Assembly: GCA_000720805.1 (NCBI GenBank) | Contig: JODI01000035.1 | Location: 37,304-101,303 of the forward strand | Source: Streptomyces violaceoruber | GTDB taxonomy: Bacteria > Actinomycetota > Actinomycetes > Streptomycetales > Streptomycetaceae | Length of the DNA stretch: 64,000 nucleotides | Reading direction: 5' to 3' | Part shown: piece by piece, positions 23,033 to 30,119 of the stretch | How the letters are laid out: every line of letters begins with the position of its first letter | Position numbering within the stretch: position 1 is the stretch's first letter | Program-made: the position numbers and the translations under genes | The notes under the pieces: model-generated | Database searches by the model: none | Told to the model about the DNA's origin: nothing | What the model saw: the letters and a program-made list of their open reading frames with translations, nothing else

Positions 23033-25200
23033 TCCGTCTGCCCACCACTCATGCCGCGATCACGGCGCCGCTGGTCGCCTCCAACACGGCCTTCCCCGGC
23101 ATCCCGATCGGCCGCTCCCTGCTGGATGGACGGCCATTTCGCCTTTCCCCCGTCCAGACCTCCGCCGCGCTGCTGCCGTCGACCAACTCCCTTGCTTTGG
23201 GCGGTCTCGGCTCCGGCAAGAGCACCACGGCGAAGACCCGGATCCGCCGCGAGATCCTGGAGAACGGTCACCAGGCCGTCGTCATCGACTCCTTCGGGGA
23301 GGACAACAGCGGCGAATGGGCGCCACTGACACGCTCCCTGGGAGGCCGGGTCATCGAGGCCGGCGCCTTCACCCTCAACCCGGTCAGCACGCTGTTCCCG
23401 CCCGAGGTGCGCGAACAGCTGGTCCGCTCGCTCATCCTGGCGGTCGAACCCGGCGCACTCACCCACCAGGCCACCCACGCCCTGCAACACGCCCTGAACC
23501 ACCCCAAGGCCACCTCACTCAACGGCCTGGTGGACGCCTTGGTCAGCCCGGAAGACGGCCGCTGGTCAGCGGCCAAGCTGACCGAGTGGGGCGAGGGCGC
23601 CGCGATCGGCCTGTCCCGCTACACCGAAGGCTCGCTGAGGGGCCTGTTCGACGGCCAGGGCGCGAGTCTGCCGGAGACGGATCTGCCGATCCTGTCCTTC
23701 GACTTCTCCCACCTGGACCGCAACTCCCCGGCGATCCCCTCGCTGATGGCTGCGGTCAGCTGCTGGGCAGAGCACGTGTGGCTGCGCCAGTCGACCGCCG
23801 TGCACAAGCACCTGGTGCTGGAGGAGGCGTGGCAGATCCTGCTGTCCCCGGCCACTGCTGAGCTGATCCAGCGGCTGCTGAAGAACAGCCGCAAGGCCGG
23901 GCTGTCGCTGGACGTGCTGATGCACACGCTGTCCGACCTGGGCGAGGGAAAGGCCCGCGACCTGGCCCGGCTGTGCGAGATCGCCCACGTCGGACGCCTG
24001 AACCCGGAAGAGGCCACCATCGTCGGCGCCCTGCTCGGACTGCCCGCCTGGGCAGTCGAGAAGATCCCCACGCTCGATCCGGGACAGGCCGTCTGGAAGG
24101 TCGGCCCCGACTACGTCGACATCGTTCAAACCGTCCTCAGTGACGAGGAAGCCGTGCTCACCGACACCTCGGCACGCCGTCGCATGGCACAGCAAGCCCT
24201 GGCCGTCGAACAGGACACCGCCACCCCGGGTGAGCAGCTCGCAGAGCCGAGTGGGGACACCAACGTCGATGTCGACCAGAGCGAAGATCTGTACGCGCCG
24301 TTCACGGCGGCCGACGCCACCTGGGACTGGGAGACCCTGCCGCCCAACGTCATCAGCGGACCTGAGCGATTCGACCTCGCACGGCACGAAAGCGTCCTCC
24401 GAACCGCGCTGGAAGGCCGGTTCGGCGAGGCCGCTCAGCTGGCCACCGTTCTTGAGCGCGAGGACATCAACGCCCACGGCCTCAACTCCCCCCATGCGCT
24501 TGCCTGGTTGGAGACCCGGGCGCAGGTGGCAGATCTGCGCGGTGACTCCGGACAGGCCGTGCAGCTGCGCGCTACCGTCGCTCGCATGGGCAACGGCGAC
24601 GGCGCATGGTTCGAAGAGAGCGGCAACAGCACGTCCCCGGCGTGGCACAGCGTGCCCCAACCGCCTGCCCCCGCAGCGACACCGGACGAGGAACACCCAG
24701 TGCGGGCGCGTCGGCGCACCTGGCCCTACGTCGCCGCGGTCGCCGCCCTGTCGATCGCGGCAGGCGGAGTATGGATGAACGCTCAAGACGAGCACGACAC
24801 CCAGGAACGCCAGCAGAAAGCCGCCGCCTACAAGGGCCGCTCAGGCGCAGCGCTCGCCCTCGACGGCGTCAAGGCTGACGTCGTGGCACAGTGGACCACG
24901 GACAGGGACAACGTCATCGTCGAACTGCGCTCGTACTTCGACAAGAACGCCAGGTACCTGCGGATCGACGGGGCCGGCAAGAGCGCCCAAAGCACTCTGG
25001 GCAACGACCGATGGTTCCCCAAGGCCCCGGAGATCGAGCTGCCGGTGACAGATCCCCTCGCCGACGTGACCGTCCACGTAGCGGTCGGCGGACGCACCTG
25101 GAAGGAAGGCACCCGAGCCACCTCCCGGACCGTCCGCCTGTCCCCGACCGGGATCGCCTACGACGCACAGACCGGAGAGAAACTCCCCTCCGACCTCTGA
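23029..25200 (+). CDS. VirB4/TraC-like ATPase with a C-terminal membrane and outer domain
   Basis: The 723-residue protein has Walker A LGGLGSGKSTTAKTRI near residues 63-78 and Walker B HLVLEEAWQ near 263-271, then NSRKAGLSLDVLMHTLSDL, as in VirB4-type conjugation ATPases. The usual N-terminal domain is absent and may be supplied by the preceding gene. Unusually, after the motor and an acidic linker there is one membrane segment (WPYVAAVAALSIAAGGVWM, about 563-581) and a 140-residue outer domain. It is the last gene of the cluster; a strong hairpin follows. Confidence 0.85.
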   Translation: MIRLPTTHAAITAPLVASNTAFPGIPIGRSLLDGRPFRLSPVQTSAALLPSTNSLALGGLGSGKSTTAKTRIRREILENGHQAVVIDSFGEDNSGEWAPLTRSLGGRVIEAGAFTLNPVSTLFPPEVREQLVRSLILAVEPGALTHQATHALQHALNHPKATSLNGLVDALVSPEDGRWSAAKLTEWGEGAAIGLSRYTEGSLRGLFDGQGASLPETDLPILSFDFSHLDRNSPAIPSLMAAVSCWAEHVWLRQSTAVHKHLVLEEAWQILLSPATAELIQRLLKNSRKAGLSLDVLMHTLSDLGEGKARDLARLCEIAHVGRLNPEEATIVGALLGLPAWAVEKIPTLDPGQAVWKVGPDYVDIVQTVLSDEEAVLTDTSARRRMAQQALAVEQDTATPGEQLAEPSGDTNVDVDQSEDLYAPFTAADATWDWETLPPNVISGPERFDLARHESVLRTALEGRFGEAAQLATVLEREDINAHGLNSPHALAWLETRAQVADLRGDSGQAVQLRATVARMGNGDGAWFEESGNSTSPAWHSVPQPPAPAATPDEEHPVRARRRTWPYVAAVAALSIAAGGVWMNAQDEHDTQERQQKAAAYKGRSGAALALDGVKADVVAQWTTDRDNVIVELRSYFDKNARYLRIDGAGKSAQSTLGNDRWFPKAPEIELPVTDPLADVTVHVAVGGRTWKEGTRATSRTVRLSPTGIAYDAQTGEKLPSDL

Positions 25201-25215
25201 CGCACGCCTGCCACT

Positions 25216-25249
25216 GAGGGCCCGCATCCCCACAAGGGTGCGGGCCCTC
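25216..25249 (+). terminator. Strong hairpin after the VirB-like cluster
   Basis: GAGGGCCCGCATCC (25216-25229) and GGGTGCGGGCCCTC (25236-25249) form a 14-bp stem with one T-G pair and a 6-nt loop. No T-tract follows, as is common in Streptomyces. Confidence 0.8.
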
Positions 25250-25370
25250 ACGCGTGCTCGCCTCCGGGCGCTCCGTCCAGTCCTCGCCTCCCCGCCCCGG
25301 CGCGGTGAGCGAGGACTGAACAGGCCGCCCGGCCGCCCCGCACCGCCCCGAGAGACAAGGAGATTCTGTT

Positions 25371-25592
25371 GTGGCGAACATCAACGGCACCGGCGGTACT
25401 GACTTCCCGTGGCGGCGTTTCCTGTACCCGTTCGCCATCGCCGGCGCGGTTGTCGTCGGCGTTTGGGGACTGGTCGCCGCCCTGGTCTGGCTGCTGAGCG
25501 CCGTCGCCCACACCGCGACCGTCATCGCCAGCGCCGCCGGACCCATTGGCCTCGGCGGCATCACCCTCAAACTCTTCACCTCCAAGCGCTGA
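25371..25592 (+). CDS. Small SpdD-like membrane protein
   Basis: The 73-residue product starts at a GTG after AAGGAGA. It has two hydrophobic stretches (YPFAIAGAVVVGVWGLVAALVWLLS and TVIASAAGPIGLGGITL) and ends LFTSKR. Size and layout fit the SpdD-type plasmid-spread proteins common in Streptomyces elements. It begins a new transcription unit after the terminator and leads into two further small genes and ssb. Confidence 0.65.
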   Translation: MANINGTGGTDFPWRRFLYPFAIAGAVVVGVWGLVAALVWLLSAVAHTATVIASAAGPIGLGGITLKLFTSKR

Positions 25593-25610
25593 CCTGCAAA
25601 AAGGAGCGCC

Positions 25611-25781
25611 ATGTTCGAGATCCGCGTCATCTGCGAGCCGGACCATGCCGACCGCGTCAGCCAGACCTTGGCCGCCGCGTTCGATACCGGCCCGGCACGC
25701 CAGTACTCCACCCGCGACGGCAAGCGCACCCGCCTGTACTTCACCGCCGACCACCGGCCCACCACCCCCGAAAGCGAGTAA
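25611..25781 (+). CDS. 56-residue mobile-element protein of unknown function
   Basis: An ATG behind AAGGAG gives MFEIRVICEPDHADRVSQTL, then AAAFDTGPARQYSTRDGKRT and RLYFTADHRP. The pattern is a compact beta-alpha-beta unit. It lies 19 bp after the SpdD-like gene and 2 bp before ssb, so it is almost certainly translated. No function is known to me. Confidence 0.75.
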   Translation: MFEIRVICEPDHADRVSQTLAAAFDTGPARQYSTRDGKRTRLYFTADHRPTTPESE

Positions 25782-25783
25782 CC

Positions 25784-26227
25784 ATGTCCTTCGGAGAGAC
25801 CCCGATCACCATCATCGGCAACCTGACCGCCGACCCGGAACTTAAGTTCACCGACTCCGGCCAGGCCCTGGCAAAGTTCACCATCGCTTCCACCCCGCGC
25901 ACCTTCGACCGCGAGGCGAACCAGTGGAAGGACGGCACGTCCACGTTCTTCCGCTGCGCTGCCTGGCGCGCGCTGGCCGAACACGTCGCCGAGTCGCTGG
26001 GCAAGGGCTCGCGGGTGGTGCTGTCCGGGCGGATCCGGCAGCACGACTGGAAGACCCCGGAGGGCGAGAACCGCTCCATGCTCGCCGTGGAGGTCGACGA
26101 GATCGGCGCCAGCCTCCGCTTCACCACCGTCAGCATCAACGGAAAGCGCACGGGCGGCAATGGCTCCGCCGACGCCTCCGGCGATCCGTGGAACACGGAC
26201 GGAAACACTCCGAAGCCTCCGTTCTAG
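25784..26227 (+). CDS. ssb: Single-stranded DNA-binding protein
   Basis: The 147-residue protein has the SSB OB-fold: ITIIGNLTADPELKFTDSGQ, AKFTIASTPRTFDREANQW, FRCAAWRALAEHVAESLGKG, then SRVVLSGRIRQHDW. The C-terminus ends DGNTPKPPF, a short form of the usual acidic DxxPF tip. It is an element-encoded paralogue of the chromosomal SSB and would protect single strands during AICE replication or transfer. It sits just ahead of the TGT-like and primase genes. Confidence 0.93.
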   Translation: MSFGETPITIIGNLTADPELKFTDSGQALAKFTIASTPRTFDREANQWKDGTSTFFRCAAWRALAEHVAESLGKGSRVVLSGRIRQHDWKTPEGENRSMLAVEVDEIGASLRFTTVSINGKRTGGNGSADASGDPWNTDGNTPKPPF

Positions 26228-26231
26228 GTCG

Positions 26232-26297
26232 GCCCGGGGCGGCCATCGTCTCGCCAAAGTCCCTGGCCGCCCCGGCTTCCTTGTCCTGACCACAGAA
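26232..26297 (+). repeat. 66-bp intergenic hairpin element, copy 1
   Basis: CCGGGGCGGCCA and TGGCCGCCCCGG form a perfect 12-bp stem around an 18-nt loop. The repeat continues through TTGTCCTGACCACAGAA to just before the ribosome site of the TGT-like gene. A second copy at 27107-27172 lies in the same position before the primase gene. Confidence 0.75.
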
Positions 26298-26309
26298 GCA
26301 GGAGAGCCG

Positions 26310-27104
26310 TTGCTGTTCTACCTGACCACCCACAAACGGCACTGGGTAAAACTCACGACGGTGCCGTTGTTCCTCAAGTCCGAGCACTTCACCGCAGCAC
26401 ACAAGCTGCCCGTGGCGCTGGGTCGCTACGCGGTCGACTCCGGCGGCTTCTCGGAGATCCAGCGACACGGCCGCTGGACGCGCACCCCGCAGCAGTACAT
26501 CGGCGACCTGCGCCGCATCTGGGAGGGTGTGGGCCCGTTCGACTGGGCCGCGCCGCAGGATTGGATGTGCGAGGACGCCATCATCCACGGCGGCACCATC
26601 GGCGGACAGCACTTCGTCGGCACCCACCTCAATGTGGGCGAACACCAGCGCCGAACCGTGGCCAACTACCTGGAACTGCGCTCCCTGGCCCCCGAGTTGC
26701 CGATCGCGCCGGTCCTGCAAGGCCGCACCCTCGCCGACTACGAGCGGTGCGTGAGCCTCTACCAGCGCGCCGGCGTCGACCTGGTCCGTGAGCCCACCGT
26801 GGGGCTCGGCTCCGTGTGCCGGTTGCAGTCCACCCGCGAGGGTGCCGCGATCGTCACCGCCATGGCCGCACACGGGCTGAAGCTGCACGGCTTCGGCTTC
26901 AAAACGCTGGGCCTGGAACGCGTCGGCCACCTGCTGGCCTCCGCCGACTCCGCGGCCTGGAGCTACCACGCCCGCCGCAGACCGCCGCTGGACGGCCACC
27001 CGCACAAGAACTGCGCCAACTGCCTGCCCTACGCCCTGCGCTGGCGCTCCCGCGTCCTGGACGCGCTGCCCACCTGGCAGCAACCCGCCCTGGACGCGGC
27101 CTGA
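26310..27104 (+). CDS. Queuine tRNA-ribosyltransferase-like (TGT/DpdA-like) protein
   Basis: The 264-residue protein starts at a TTG after GCAGGAG. It contains YAVDSGGFSEIQRHGRW, the DSGGF motif of the TGT active site, followed by FDWAAPQDWM, VLQGRTLADY, VGLGSVCR and LHGFGFKT, all in the order of a TGT-type TIM barrel. A His/Cys group near the end (HPHKNCANC) may bind zinc. TGT family enzymes exchange guanine for a 7-deazaguanine base in tRNA, and the phage and island relatives (DpdA) do so in DNA. Placed between ssb and primase on a mobile element, a DNA-modifying or anti-restriction role is possible. No 7-deazaguanine synthesis genes are in the window. Confidence 0.75.
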   Translation: MLFYLTTHKRHWVKLTTVPLFLKSEHFTAAHKLPVALGRYAVDSGGFSEIQRHGRWTRTPQQYIGDLRRIWEGVGPFDWAAPQDWMCEDAIIHGGTIGGQHFVGTHLNVGEHQRRTVANYLELRSLAPELPIAPVLQGRTLADYERCVSLYQRAGVDLVREPTVGLGSVCRLQSTREGAAIVTAMAAHGLKLHGFGFKTLGLERVGHLLASADSAAWSYHARRRPPLDGHPHKNCANCLPYALRWRSRVLDALPTWQQPALDAA

Positions 27105-27106
27105 TC

Positions 27107-27172
27107 GCCCGGGGCGGCCACCGTCTCGCCAAAGTCCGCGGCCGCCCCGGCTCCCTTGTCCTGACCACAGAA
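27107..27172 (+). repeat. 66-bp intergenic hairpin element, copy 2
   Basis: The sequence is nearly identical to 26232-26297 with a few changes, and the stem is preserved (CCGGGGCGGCC / GGCCGCCCCGG). It precedes the primase-polymerase start by 16 bp. Conservation of position and stem in two adjacent leaders suggests a shared control signal. Confidence 0.75.
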
Positions 27173-27188
27173 CAGGAGAACCTCCAGA

Positions 27189-28091
27189 ATGCCCCAACCG
27201 AACCCCGGCGCGCTGCTCCACGCAGCCCTGGACGCCGCCGCACGTGGCTGGCACGTCTTCCCCCTCCGCCCCGGCAGCAAGCACCCCGCCCTGCACGGCG
27301 CCGACCGCTGCCGGAACACCGGCGACTGCGCCGGTGGGCACCTGAAGTGGGAGCAGCGGGCCAGCACCGACCCACGGCGCATCGTGCAGTGCTGGGAGAC
27401 AAGCCCCGCCAACGTCGCCATCGCCACTGGCCCCTCCGGTCTGGTCGTTGTCGATCTGGACGTGCACAAGGAGGAGGGCAGTTCGGGCACGCCTGACGGC
27501 GTGACCTTCTTTCTGGCGCTCTGCGAGCGCGCCGGAGAGACCTGGCCCACCACCTTCACGGTGCGGACGCCCTCCGGCGGCATGCACCTGTACTTCACCG
27601 CGCCGCCCGGCACCAGGTTGACCAACACCGCGGGCAAGCTCGCGCCGCTGGTCGACACCCGCGCATGGGGCGGCTACGTCGTCGCCGCCGGTAGCACCGT
27701 CAACGGCGCCGCCTACGAGGTCACCGCCCCGTGGCGCGTCGCGGAGCTCCCCGAGTGGCTGCGTGAGGCGATCGTGGAGACACCGAAGACCGGCGTGCCG
27801 TCGTCGATCGCCCCGCCCCGCAACGCCTCCCGCCGCGCACAGGTGGCGCTGGAGCGCGAACGGGCGGCCATCGAGGCGGCACCGGAGGGGAAGCGGGAAG
27901 AGACCCTGTTCAAGGCCGCACGGTCCATGGGGCGCTTCGTGGCCTGGGGCGACATCGCCCGCCACGTGGTCGAGGAGGCTTTTCAGTCGGCGGGGGAGGC
28001 GGCCGGACTCAAGGCGTACGAGTGCCGCTCCACCCTGCGCAGCGCCCTGAACTGGTCCATCCGCAACGCCCGGCCCCGGGAGGCGCAGTGA
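27189..28091 (+). CDS. Bifunctional DNA primase/polymerase (prim-pol)
   Basis: The 300-residue protein has the prim-pol pattern: AARGWHVFPLRPGSKHP, the catalytic acid motif LVVVDLDVH near residue 85, TVRTPSGGMHLYF near 125-137, and RAWGGYVVAAGS. These enzymes start and extend DNA strands in AICE and plasmid replication. The gene is followed at 4-bp overlaps by a small zinc-type gene and an AAA protein, so the three likely make the replication unit. Confidence 0.92.
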   Translation: MPQPNPGALLHAALDAAARGWHVFPLRPGSKHPALHGADRCRNTGDCAGGHLKWEQRASTDPRRIVQCWETSPANVAIATGPSGLVVVDLDVHKEEGSSGTPDGVTFFLALCERAGETWPTTFTVRTPSGGMHLYFTAPPGTRLTNTAGKLAPLVDTRAWGGYVVAAGSTVNGAAYEVTAPWRVAELPEWLREAIVETPKTGVPSSIAPPRNASRRAQVALERERAAIEAAPEGKREETLFKAARSMGRFVAWGDIARHVVEEAFQSAGEAAGLKAYECRSTLRSALNWSIRNARPREAQ

Positions 28092-28465
28092 CCCGGACCG
28101 CCCGCCCCCCATCCCCCACTGAAAAGCCTCTCCCGCCCGCCGTACCGGCCCGTCCGCGCCCGATGGCAGCGGACCCCGACGGGAGCTGTGGCACGAAAGA
28201 CGACGGCCGTCAGGCCGTCCTTTCAGCCCTTCCCCCCGACCAGAACCCCAGCGCCCCGCCTGCTGGCGACGGACGGTTCCCCGTGGCCTGGCTCCACATC
28301 CGCGCACCGCGCGGCGCCACCCCCACCGCCACGTCGACGTGCCTGTGCGGCAGGGACCGCAGCGCCGTCGGCCACCGCAAGGTGCATGCGCTGATCGCCG
28401 ACCACGCAACTCACCGCGACGAATGCCCGCTCCGCACCACCCAGGAAAGGAGGAACGCCGCATGA
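28088..28465 (+). CDS. Small Cys/His-containing protein in the replication operon
   Basis: The 125-residue product starts at a GTG overlapping the primase stop (GTGA). A Pro-rich N-terminal half is followed by CLCGRDRSAVGHRKVHALI, then DHATHRDECPL. These Cys and His residues could bind zinc. The stop overlaps the next start (ATGA). I recognise no function; coupling with primase and the AAA protein suggests a replication accessory. Confidence 0.65.
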   Translation: MTRTARPPSPTEKPLPPAVPARPRPMAADPDGSCGTKDDGRQAVLSALPPDQNPSAPPAGDGRFPVAWLHIRAPRGATPTATSTCLCGRDRSAVGHRKVHALIADHATHRDECPLRTTQERRNAA

Positions 28466-29712
28466 CCAGCGCCAACACGCCCGAGCCGTCCATCGACGGC
28501 GCGGCCCTGCTCGATGAGGTCGAAGCGTTCCACCGCCGCTTCAACGTCTTCCCCAGAGAAGCCGCGTACGTCGCTGTCACTCTGTGGGACGCGCACGCCC
28601 ACCTGATCGACGCGTTCGACGGTACCGCCCGCCTGGCGTTCCTCTCGCCAGAGCCGGGATCGGGCAAGTCCCGCGCGCTGGAGATCGTGGAAACGCTCAC
28701 GCCGCGCGCGGCTACCACGGTGAACGCCTCCGCCAACGCGCTGTTCCGGCTGGTGGAGGCTGACGGAGGGACTCCCACTCTCCTCTTCGACGAGATCGAC
28801 ACCGTGTTCGGGCCGAAGGCCGGCGGCAACGAAGAGGTCCGCGGGTTCCTGAACTCCGGCTACCGGCGCGGCGCCAAGTCCCTGCGCTGCGTCGGGGACG
28901 GCTCCAACCAGAACACCGAGTGGTTCTCCTCGTTCTGCGCCGTCGCCATGGCCGGACTCGGCTCCCTGCCGGACACGATCCTGACCCGCTCGGTCATCAT
29001 CCGCATGCGCAAGAAGGCCCCCAACGAGAAGGCCGAGCCCTACCGCCGGCGCGTCCACGAGAAGCAGGGTCATGCCCTTCGTGACCGGCTCGCCAAGTGG
29101 GCCGACACCGTCAAGGAAGACGTCGCCACGGCCTGGCCGGAGATGCCCGAGGGAGTCTCCGACCGACCCGCCGACGTGTGGGAACCGCTCCTTGCAGTCG
29201 CCGACGCGGCCGGCGGGCACTGGCCCGAGCGAGCGCGTGCGGCGTGCCTGGAACTGGTCCGCGCCGCCGGGGAGGGTAACGGTTCCTCCCTCGGCATCCG
29301 GCTGTTGACCGACCTGCGCGACAAGGTGTTCTGCGGAGCCGAGCGCATGCCCACGGCCGTGATCCTCGAAGTCCTGCACCGGATCGACGACGCCCCGTGG
29401 ACCGACATGGACGGCAACGGCAAGCCCCTGAACGCCCGGATGCTGTCGAAGATGCTCGGGGAGTACGTCACCGCGACCAACGAGCCGATCCGGCCCCGGT
29501 CCATCCGCACCGCCCAGGGCGTACCCAAGGGGTACTACGCCGAAGATCTCACGGACGCGTGGCTGCGCTACTGCCCCCCGCCCCCCGAGAAATCCGCTAC
29601 ATCCGCTACATCCGCTACGCCGCAGGTCAGCGAGGGTGAATCCGTAGCGGAAGAGCTTCCCGGTATCCGCTACATCACCCCCCAAGCCGCTACTGCCGAC
29701 CGCACGGCGTAG
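28462..29712 (+). CDS. AAA/DUF3631-type replication protein
   Basis: The 416-residue protein has Walker A LSPEPGSGKSRALEI near residues 63-77, Walker B TLLFDEIDTVFG near 108-119, and a C-terminal region like DUF3631 (MLSKMLGEYVTATNEPIRP, KGYYAEDLTDAW). Such proteins act as replicative helicase or loader partners of prim-pol proteins in actinobacterial elements. Three copies of the 9-bp iteron TCCGCTACA lie within its last codons and encode Ser-Ala-Thr repeats (KSATSATSAT), so part of the probable origin overlaps the gene. Confidence 0.85.
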   Translation: MTSANTPEPSIDGAALLDEVEAFHRRFNVFPREAAYVAVTLWDAHAHLIDAFDGTARLAFLSPEPGSGKSRALEIVETLTPRAATTVNASANALFRLVEADGGTPTLLFDEIDTVFGPKAGGNEEVRGFLNSGYRRGAKSLRCVGDGSNQNTEWFSSFCAVAMAGLGSLPDTILTRSVIIRMRKKAPNEKAEPYRRRVHEKQGHALRDRLAKWADTVKEDVATAWPEMPEGVSDRPADVWEPLLAVADAAGGHWPERARAACLELVRAAGEGNGSSLGIRLLTDLRDKVFCGAERMPTAVILEVLHRIDDAPWTDMDGNGKPLNARMLSKMLGEYVTATNEPIRPRSIRTAQGVPKGYYAEDLTDAWLRYCPPPPEKSATSATSATPQVSEGESVAEELPGIRYITPQAATADRTA

Positions 29713-29798
29713 CACCGCCTATCCGCTACATCCCGCCCATCCGCTACACCCAACAGGCCCCTGACCTGCGCTGTAGCGGATGTAGCGGATGTAGCGGG
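29593..29798. repeat. TCCGCTACA iterons, probable replication origin or control site
   Basis: Forward copies of TCCGCTACA (the third ends in G) stand at 29593, 29602, 29611, 29666, 29722 and 29740. Reverse copies (TGTAGCGGA, the last ending in G) stand at 29772, 29781 and 29790, with a partial GTAGCGGA at 29644-29651. The first three and last three are in 9-bp tandem. The array lies directly after the replication genes and before xis, the usual place for an AICE origin bound by the initiator. Confidence 0.75.
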
Positions 29799-29850
29799 TC
29801 TGGCAGAAGGATCGCGCCCGGACAGCCCCCGACCCGAGGAGACAACTCGG

Positions 29851-30054
29851 ATGAGCACAGCGACCGCTGCGCCTGTCGACCGGCTTCTCTACACGCCGGA
29901 AGAGGCCGCCGAAGCACTCGCCATCGGCCGTTCGACCCTCTACGAACTGATGGCGGACGGAGTTCTGACCTACATCAAGTTGGGCCGCTGCCGCCGCATC
30001 AGGCGGACGGACCTCGAAACCTACGTGGCCGGCCTCGCCCCGCTGCCCAACTGA
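29851..30054 (+). CDS. xis: Excisionase (MerR-like helix-turn-helix)
   Basis: The 67-residue protein begins MSTATAAPVDRLLYTPEEAA and contains EALAIGRSTLYELMADGVLTY, then RRIRRTDLETYVA. This is the compact winged helix of the excisionase family. An ATG after CGAGGAGACAAC is the start. It lies immediately before int, with a hairpin between them. Xis bends attL/attR to favour excision by Int. Confidence 0.9.
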   Translation: MSTATAAPVDRLLYTPEEAAEALAIGRSTLYELMADGVLTYIKLGRCRRIRRTDLETYVAGLAPLPN

Positions 30055-30067
30055 CCCGCACACAGAC

Positions 30068-30102
30068 GAGGCGCCCCCGGACATCGCGTCCGGGGGCGCC
30101 TC
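30068..30102 (+). terminator. Perfect 15-bp hairpin between xis and int
   Basis: GAGGCGCCCCCGGAC and GTCCGGGGGCGCCTC enclose 5 nt, followed by TTGC. The int start is 17 bp beyond, so int would need its own promoter, read-through, or release from attenuation. Confidence 0.8.
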
Positions 30103-30119
30103 TTGCATGGAGGAGAACA

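Noticed and set aside
29593..29798. CRISPR array
   Set aside because: The 9-bp repeats are tandem and inverted without uniform spacers; they are iterons or binding sites.
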